From assembly GCA_951217055.1 (NCBI GenBank), contig OX578278.1, forward strand, positions 44,963,574-45,027,573: 64,000 nt of DNA. Reading direction: 5' to 3'. The DNA is from Gerris lacustris (lineage: Eukaryota; Arthropoda; Insecta; Hemiptera; Gerridae). Below the pieces are notes generated by a model. It saw only the letters and a list, made by a program, of their open reading frames with translations. It did no database searches and was not told where the DNA came from. The translations under genes were made by a program, and so were the position numbers. Every line of letters begins with the position of its first letter. Position 1 is the first letter of the stretch. Shown here in pieces: positions 59,963 to 64,000 of this stretch.

Positions 59963-62900
59963 TTAAAGCAAATTTTTATATTGAACATTCGTGGTCCGGT
60001 TCCAGGAAAAAGTGTAGTTCAAACAAAAAACCCTTACACCAGCGTAGTGAAAGGCCTGAGCTCTTAATTCCCTGATCACTTTCGGACTTAACTAATGCGC
60101 TTATGCATACCTGCAACTAGAGAGGCACCGAGGGTCATCCCTAATTACACTAGGGCTCCTGATCGGCTCCTTCTTGGAACAAATCTTCCAATTAGAATCC
60201 AGGAAGGTTACTTGGAAGGTTACTTACTCATGTTACTTGTTTTGTTTTTTTTACTTGGGTTTCGTTGGTAAAACCAAAAAAGCAAACCCTTATAGTTTCG
60301 TTCATGTGTCTGTCTATCTGTCAGTCGGTAGTTCCAATAACTTTTGAATCAAAAGAGATAGAAACATGAAACATTCCAATATTAAAGATCGTTTTGACGC
60401 ACATACAGGAAAAATATTGTGAACTCAAAATAATCAGCTGTTCGAATTCAAAATGGCGGATAACTCACGTCACGCGATTTTTTTTTTTTTTTAAATTTGA
60501 GTGGGGTATCAAATGAAAGGTATTGAAGAGTAGATACAAAACTATATAACACTTGTGAAGAGCGTTTAATTTTCAACGCCAATTTGTCAAAAAACATCAA
60601 AATTTTGCGTGCCCCCCCTCCCCCCCCCCCCCTTAAAATTATAGTTCCGCTGTTTATAAAAATATGAAAAAATATGCAAAATGTGCTTTCTGCTGGGCCA
60701 TAGAAAAATAAGAATAGCAATTCTATATGAATTACTAGGAATCCAAGATGGCGGCTAATTCCTGTCACGGGGGAATTTTTATTTTTTTTTTAAATTTTGA
60801 GTGAGGTATATAATGAAAGGTATTGCGGAGTAGATTATTATCATGCCATTTTGTTAAAAAAAACATCAAAATTTGAATCATGGGTGAACACGCCTAGGCC
60901 ATAGCTGCCCGACTAAAGGGCAAAGAAGTTCGGAAATTGCCTGAAGGGCGAAAAGCAAATGAAGTGTCATGCATGAAATTTGCTCCCAGCTCATCTGCCG
61001 ACGTCGAATGGTCTTTTTCCAAGTTTAAAATTCTACTGACGGACAAAAGAGCCAATTTATCGCTGGATAATATATAACAACATATGATTATTTTTTACAA
61101 CGTTGAAGCATTCTGCTAATTATTATTATTTATTATGTATTGTAAATATAATTCTGTATTTATGAAATATTGAAATCTTTCTTTTGAACTGTTACTCTCC
61201 AAAATAACGCTAAATTTTCGCTAAAAAAGGCTAAATTTTCACAGTGAAAATAAACGTCATACTTTTTGCTAAAACGTCATAAAACAACTGATTTTCTAAA
61301 ATAGAGGTCATAAAACAGGATAATAAAAGTCATAAAAGTCATAGAATAAAGGTCATGAAATGGAAAAATAAAAGTCATAAACGTCCCGTCTCTGCTCATT
61401 ACAATGAATAAAAATACCATTTTTTTTTTAGTGAAATATTAATTATAGAGAAGAATAAAATGCTATCAATCCAAAAAGTCGTTGATTACTGACTTAAATG
61501 TCTTCTTAACATAAGCAAACCCTCATCCCTCCTTCTTTCTTTCATACTTACCCTCTAATTCTGCTAACTCTTATCGGTAACACTCATTACAAAACCCTTG
61601 GGACACACATATAAATATATTTGTTTCGTTTTGTACTAAAGTTTTATTTTTTCCTATCCCATTTATATAAACTTGGATATTTTATTAGTTAAAAAAAAAT
61701 ATATAATGAAAAAAAACTTATGAAAAAAATGAATAAAAATCACATTACATGTTATCAAAACTACTGTGGGACGTAACACTCATTACAATTTTTAACATCA
61801 AAATTTTTTGAAGCAAGAAATTTTCACCTTATAAGCCATAAAATGACCCTGATTAACACAATAATAGACAGACATCTGATCAATAAACCTAAAGGTTTTT
61901 TTATTTTTCATTAATATGAATTTTTTTAGTTACAATAAAATTGTAAAATCTTGGGACAGAAAAGGTACATTTTATTTGAAAATGACCCAAATATGGGGTA
62001 ATACATTTTTTAAAAAAATTTAATGGAGTTGATGTAGATTTTTAAATATATATAATTTTTAGCGTTGGGAACCAATCGACTGAAAACAATCGACTGATCG
62101 GTTGTTTTACAATATTCATTCATTCGGTTGTGGATATCTAGCTTTCATTCTACTGATATTAGTTTGGAGTTGTAATTCAGACATGTATAACGAGGTGTCG
62201 TGCCCCTTCTCACCCCTCCTCAGCTCTGAGCCCTTCACCGTTGTTCCCTTCCCCTACCACCTACCACTCTTAAATTAAAAGCAAAAACATCCGATTGAAA
62301 CATTCAACTTGCGGGTTCAGTCTCAGTCTATATTTTTATTCGTATACCCTATTCCCACTATAAAACTGTTTTTTAGTCGATTGAATTCAGTCGATTGTTT
62401 ATTCCGGAATTGACTTATTCATTCGGTTAAGTAACTAGTCGGTTGTCCCAACTCTAATAATTTTCATTAGAATTATAGGTAGTTTTACTGTTAAATTTTT
62501 TTATGTTTTTTAAATGGTTATATATTAAAACTGAAGACCTGTTCATGGAAAATTGCCATTATAAAGATGTAACAGAGGGATGGCTAACAAGTTTCTATGA
62601 AAAATTTCTAGGAGAGAAATAATGATTCTACAGAACTTAGTGACTGTTCAAGGTCACACCTTTTGTTCAAAGATCTGTAAGTGCTTCTACACCTTAAAAA
62701 AGAGTATCGGAGGTGTCCAAAACAATGGTAAGATTAAAAAGAACGATTGGAGTGATGAGACATGGGGACATTTGACAAATTGTAATTTATTTTATTATGT
62801 GAACACATATCAAGATTCAACTTACTATGAACCTATATTAGGCTAAAAACTTTCCAGCCAACCCTTGTAGTAGTGGTACTTACTCAGTTAAATCAATAAT

Positions 62901-63017
62901 TTTGGATGGAGTGGTAACTGTGCGTTGGGATGGACTACAGGAGAACATCTCTGGAGTCTTAAGTACCTTGCCAAGAAGTTCTCCATACTTCTTTCTGCTG
63001 TTGAAATCAAATATTGC
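43831..63017 (-). CDS. SENP1: SUMO-specific protease, SENP1/2 (Ulp1) type, nine exons, N-terminus beyond the window
   Basis: Exons 62884-63017, 58694-58836, 57065-57182, 56725-56932, 52517-52642, 50522-50659, 49547-49684, 46182-46271 and 43831-43998 join with matching phases to 420 residues of C48-family cysteine peptidase. The catalytic residues are all present: His307 (VHWCLA), Asp324 (TYFDSMG), Cys376 (SCDCGVFAC) and the oxyanion Gln370 (PQQMN). The [14 protein letters not shown] and KRW-type substrate-binding segments also fit. The N-terminal part is low complexity, with SIM-like IIDLT, FVDLT and VINLED, then a charged helix (about 133-181). The enzyme matures SUMO precursors and removes SUMO from proteins, usually in the nucleus or at nuclear pores. 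SENP1 and SENP2 cannot be separated here. Introns are packed with transposons. Confidence 0.95.
44060..44607 (+). repeat. dispersed repeat family C, copy 2
   Basis: It begins TCAGAACTTTTCCTCACC and is collinear with 36280-36711. It contains several AAAATGGCGG words and an ACAGACAGACAGACAG run. SENP last intron. Open frames here are short and not shared with copy 1. Confidence 0.6.
44750..44850 (+). repeat. minisatellite, about 4 units
   Basis: Diverged units built on TATAGG.TATTGAACAA.CA, each about 22-33 bp, in the SENP last intron. Confidence 0.7.
45057..45305 (-). mobile_element. pogo 5'-end fragment, opposite orientation to 46344-48645
   Basis: The reverse complement matches the first ~250 bp of the 46344 element: terminus CAGCCGGACCTCCTTATAA, GTGTTTCTA, TTTTCTTAGAACCAT and CTAGCACTCT/TTAGCACTCT. 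It ends at TA (45306-45307). The remainder is missing. The 76-codon plus-strand ORF across it is antisense noise. Confidence 0.75.
45564..45840. mobile_element. pogo-type MITE
   Basis: TA-flanked, 277 bp. Ends CAGTAGAAGCCATCTTATCC and, inverted, CAGTAGAATCTTAACCAGTC. Confidence 0.75.
46182..46271 (-). CDS. SENP1: SENP exon
   Basis: 30 codons; acceptor GTTTTAG, donor GGAA|GTAAGT, phase 0. It encodes [20 protein letters not shown] and WKLICTME. The pogo element starts only 72 bp upstream of its acceptor. Confidence 0.92.
46344..48645 (+). mobile_element. pogo/Tigger DNA transposon, full length but defective
   Basis: 2,302 bp between TA dinucleotides (46342-46343 and 48646-48647). TIRs CAGTTGGACCCTTATAATGA and, inverted, CAGTTGGACCTCCATATAAC. 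It carries a broken transposase on the plus strand and sits in a SENP intron antisense to the gene. Confidence 0.88.
46758..48200 (+). pseudogene. pogo/Tigger transposase pseudogene
   Basis: It starts [14 protein letters not shown] and is soon broken by a stop. A helix-turn-helix stretch with [18 protein letters not shown] follows. A CENP-B-type DNA-binding part (47003-47281) reads [16 protein letters not shown] and [12 protein letters not shown], then FNADETGLF, the first catalytic Asp motif of the DDE domain. Frameshifts near 47275, 47490 and 47590 separate the remaining pieces ([14 protein letters not shown], FFPPN). Confidence 0.88.
48946..49278. mobile_element. pogo-type MITE
   Basis: TA-flanked, 333 bp. 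Ends CAGTGGAACCTCGCTTACAC and, inverted, CAGTAGAACCTCGATAAGAA. The internal sequence repeats CCTC.ATAACACGAC several times. Confidence 0.82.
49547..49684 (-). CDS. SENP1: SENP exon with catalytic His and Asp
   Basis: Acceptor TTGTTTTCAG, donor TAAT|GTAAGT, phase 0. It contains [19 protein letters not shown] (catalytic His and the following Trp) and ITYFDSMGQ (catalytic Asp). Confidence 0.95.
50522..50659 (-). CDS. SENP1: SENP exon
   Basis: Acceptor TTTTCTAG, donor AAAA|GTAAGT, phase 0. It encodes [32 protein letters not shown] and SLRRWTRK, matching SENP1/2 closely. Confidence 0.94.
51269..52371. mobile_element. MITE interrupted by a hAT MITE
   Basis: The outer ends are inverted: GAGGTGTTCTGAATACGAAG on the left, and GAGGCGTTCCAAATACGAAA on the right (minus strand), the latter split by the inner insertion. 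Internal GGCAAACTCAAC/GGCGAACTTAAC words recur. Confidence 0.6.
51615..52347. mobile_element. hAT-type MITE nested in 51269-52371
   Basis: Ends CAGTAGCGTAGCGTGG and, inverted, CAGTGGCGTAACGCTAGG. Flanking octamers CCCTTTGT and CCTTTTCG are an imperfect 8-bp target duplication. Both ends carry GTGCCCTGGAGCG near the termini. Confidence 0.65.
52517..52642 (-). CDS. SENP1: SENP exon, start of peptidase domain
   Basis: Acceptor TTTTTCCAG, donor TGAG|GTAATT, phase 0 on both sides. It ends in [15 protein letters not shown], the conserved first part of the C48 fold. Confidence 0.92.
52805..55377. mobile_element. DNA transposon with ~310-bp TIRs, superfamily unassigned
   Basis: The left end is TAGGGTGGGTCGAAAAAACA. 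The right end is its inverse with three extra bases (ATA). ATATGCAG stands directly outside on both sides (52797-52804, 55378-55385), an 8-bp duplication. TIR homology extends to about 53117 and from about 55054. Broken minus-strand coding sequence fills the middle. It sits in a SENP intron, in the same orientation as the gene. Confidence 0.75.
53586..55056 (-). pseudogene. broken transposase-like coding region of the long-TIR element
   Basis: Four minus-strand frames (54709-55056, 54205-54492, 53953-54183, 53586-53903) lie in series and read as one decayed protein. Landmarks are a Cys-rich stretch [47 protein letters not shown] (helix-turn-helix-like), [25 protein letters not shown] and [10 protein letters not shown]. 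Proteins with a GCDG..NTG...G.IR..E...GRPLQ stretch recur in hemipteran genomes as I remember them. The two Asp in YFDGRKD and GCDG may be RNase-H-fold catalytic residues. This is inference. Confidence 0.55.
55990..56425 (-). repeat. degenerate tandem repeat of CTTGTTTACTTGTTTATTAG type
   Basis: Dozens of diverged short units (TTGTT.ACTTG, TTATTAGTTG.CT.GTT) form a T/G-rich tract of about 435 bp in a SENP intron. There is no ORF. Confidence 0.65.
56725..56932 (-). CDS. SENP1: SENP exon with charged helix
   Basis: Acceptor TGCTTTCAG, donor GATT|GTAAGC, phase 2 to phase 0. It encodes [20 protein letters not shown] and a continuing Lys/Glu-rich helix, then [20 protein letters not shown], which leads into the catalytic domain. 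Confidence 0.9.
57065..57182 (-). CDS. SENP1: SENP exon
   Basis: Acceptor AAATTTCAG, donor ATTT|GTAAGT, phase 1 to phase 2. It encodes [17 protein letters not shown] and a basic tail. An inverted SINE pair begins 91 bp upstream of its acceptor. Confidence 0.85.
57273..57758. mobile_element. inverted pair of tRNA-derived SINEs
   Basis: Arms of about 155 bp (57273-57427 and 57602-57758) face each other around a ~175-bp spacer. Each carries a TAGCTCAGTTGGTAAGAGCG A box and a GTGGTTCAAGTCCCGG B box, then the TTTTTCTCTGT / TCTCCCGTAG tail shared with 916-1013. The right arm is plus and the left arm minus. Homology continues beyond the SINE body into TTAATGATAA.TATAATTTGATT. Confidence 0.75.
58694..58836 (-). 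CDS. SENP1: SENP exon
   Basis: Acceptor TTATTTTCAG, donor TCTG|GTAAAT, phase 2 to phase 1. It encodes [24 protein letters not shown] and DEVINLEDS; the last two look like SUMO-interacting motifs. Confidence 0.8.
59789..61394 (+). mobile_element. hAT element nested in the TIR element
   Basis: A perfect 8-bp duplication, CTCATTAC (59781-59788, 61395-61402). Ends CAGAGACGGGAAAAAGTCAT and, inverted, CAGAGACGGGACGTTTATGA. Subterminal GTCATAAA/CATAAAACG words repeat many times at both ends, as expected for hAT transposase-binding sites. It holds AT-rich filler, runs of T and C, and a transposase remnant. Confidence 0.88.
60931..61077 (+). pseudogene. hAT transposase C-terminal remnant
   Basis: The frame reads [14 protein letters not shown], then [20 protein letters not shown], then ANLSLDNI and a stop. 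This is the dimerisation-domain end of hAT transposases (S.DVER.FS..K..LTD.R..L). The upstream catalytic part is missing. The Arg of the usual VERSFS is Trp here. Confidence 0.8.
62884..63017 (-). CDS. SENP1: SENP exon (first visible)
   Basis: Acceptor TTCTGTAG, donor CTGA|GTAAGT, phase 0 to phase 2. It encodes [20 protein letters not shown], then [17 protein letters not shown]. Only this frame is open, and it joins the next exon in phase. Since it starts with an acceptor, at least one more exon lies further 5'. Confidence 0.75.
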
Positions 63018-63127
63018 CTACAGAAAATTTGAGACAAAAATTAATAAAATTAACTTAAAAGGCATTCTTTTAGTTTGGTACCCCCTTATTTCATTGCAAA
63101 AATATCATCCTTAAGTCTAAGTATCTA

Positions 63128-63218
63128 TTAAGACAAAGGGATATTTAGTCTAAAGAACTTTGGGGTAAAGGAACATCACACCTCTGTACATAAAAGTGAT
63201 AATATCCCTTTGTCTTAA
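63128..63218. mobile_element. 91-bp MITE
   Basis: TTAAGACAAAGGGATATT and its perfect inverse at the other end. The same terminus is found in RPP40 intron 1 near 27610-27635. Confidence 0.7.
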
Positions 63219-63229
63219 TTAAAGCGAGC

Positions 63230-64000
63230 ATAAGCGAGCTTCTAAAATTTAACAAAATATCCATCTTGTCTGCCTGTGTGTAACATTTATGTGTCCGACG
63301 ATAACTTTAGTAAAAGTTGACCAATTTAGTTAAAATTTGGTATACATGTTCCTTTTACTAATGCTCAGGCTAAATTTGTTGGGCAGCGTTATCGTCCAAG
63401 AATTAGAGCGCAACACTCGTGTAAATAAATGTGAGCTTCAAATGTGAAATTGGAATTTCGTCGAGAAAATATTCATCACCTATTCTATGAGACGAACATT
63501 TTTTCAAATAACATTTTTTAGTAAAATCTACAGCGTCACAGCTATGAATTAATAAAGATAGTTAAACCTATTAAAGCAGACCTAAACGTTTGAAATAGAG
63601 AAAATAATGTTTTTACCGATATCTTACGTTCCAACTTCACAATTTTAATAAAACTTTATAAACATCGTCTAAAGTAAAATTGAAATAGGCATGTAAAATT
63701 TCAACTTGATACAAGCAGAGGTTTTTGAGTAGTGAAGTGATTCATTTATAATAACAGTTTAAAAGCTACTGCATGTGGTTAAATTCTTACAGGCGTGTAG
63801 TTATATAGGTTTATCTAAGAAGGTGAGCTTTGTACCGAGTAACCCCACTCTACCCCCACATTACCCTCTTCCACTTATCTTCAACTATGACATTCATCAT
63901 GATTAATAAATTTCTTAATATTCAGTATTTTATTGCAATACGCTCGCTTCAATGATATGCCTTTCAATGATGTTTCCATGCGATGCCTAGTACATAGTTA
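63230..64000. other. window end, dispersed-repeat-like sequence
   Basis: A CTTGTCTGCCTGTGTGTAAC start and GATAACTTTAGTAAAAGTTGA resemble the other GTCTGTC-type dispersed repeats in the window. No further SENP exon was found on the minus strand. Confidence 0.4.

Larger units (their letters stand above)
58902..61988. mobile_element. TIR element with reiterated GTAACACTCATTAC motif
   Basis: The element is 3,087 bp including a nested hAT, or about 1.47 kb without it. It is flanked by AAAT on both sides (58898-58901, 61989-61992). TIRs of 28 bp begin GGGTCATTTTCAAATAAAAT and continue GTACCTTT. The near-palindrome occurs seven times: inverse at 59103 and 59263 (GTAATGAGTGTTAC), forward at 59434, 59619, 59775, 61577 and 61773. 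After subtracting the hAT and its duplication, spacings are 160, 171, 185, 156, 188 and 196 bp. No transposase ORF. SENP intron. Confidence 0.8.

Noticed and set aside
58902..61988. CRISPR-like array because of regularly spaced short repeats
   Set aside because: Repeats are 14 nt, spacers about 150-180 bp, orientation is mixed, it lies inside a TIR element in an intron of a eukaryotic gene, and there are no cas genes.
62902..63114. 70-codon plus-strand ORF
   Set aside because: Antisense of a SENP exon that has proper splice sites and joins in phase.

Overview
This is a window of AT-rich, intron-rich, transposon-crowded animal nuclear DNA, most likely from an arthropod and probably an insect. 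I cannot name the species. The evidence is GT-AG spliced genes for conserved eukaryotic proteins, introns of 1-7 kb filled with pogo, hAT, mariner-like, piggyBac-like and foldback elements, tRNA- and 5S-derived SINE-like sequences, long TA/GT microsatellites and poly-G runs. I see no bacterial operons, CRISPR arrays or viral genomes.

Layout. 1-2900 is repeats, including an RTE-like dispersed element and a tRNA-type SINE. A piggyBac-like element (2881-3840) carries a foldback with hammerhead-like motifs. It sits 96 bp upstream of a terminal coding exon (3937-4056, + strand) whose gene lies mostly outside the window. 4.1-22.5 kb has no host gene that I can support. It holds MITEs, three related foldback elements and an intact 4-kb LINE (12897-16868) flanked by near-identical direct repeats of about 849 bp.

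Host genes then run as follows. A three-exon glycosyltransferase of the DXD/GT32 type (22585-26804, - strand) lies head to head, 298 bp apart, with a complete seven-exon RPP40 gene (27103-33728, + strand), which encodes a subunit of RNase P/MRP. RPP40 converges on a three-exon minus-strand gene (34219-40170) for a 76-residue secreted protein that reads like an amidated neuropeptide precursor. From 43831 to at least 63017, on the minus strand, lies a SUMO protease of the SENP1/2 (Ulp1) type with nine exons visible and its catalytic triad intact. Its N-terminal exon(s) are probably beyond the window end. Its introns host two pogo copies, several MITEs, a 2.6-kb element with TIRs of about 310 bp, an inverted SINE pair and nested hAT copies.

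The least familiar material is a pair of TIR elements (38351-39989 and 58902-61988). They share a terminal sequence, a 4-bp target duplication and an internal 14-nt near-palindrome repeated every ~155-195 bp, but the 14-mer differs between the two. Other points for follow-up are the 849-bp LINE target duplication, the covarying hammerhead-like motifs and the neuropeptide-like gene. The four complete or nearly complete host genes show no common pathway; they are neighbours in a TE-rich region.
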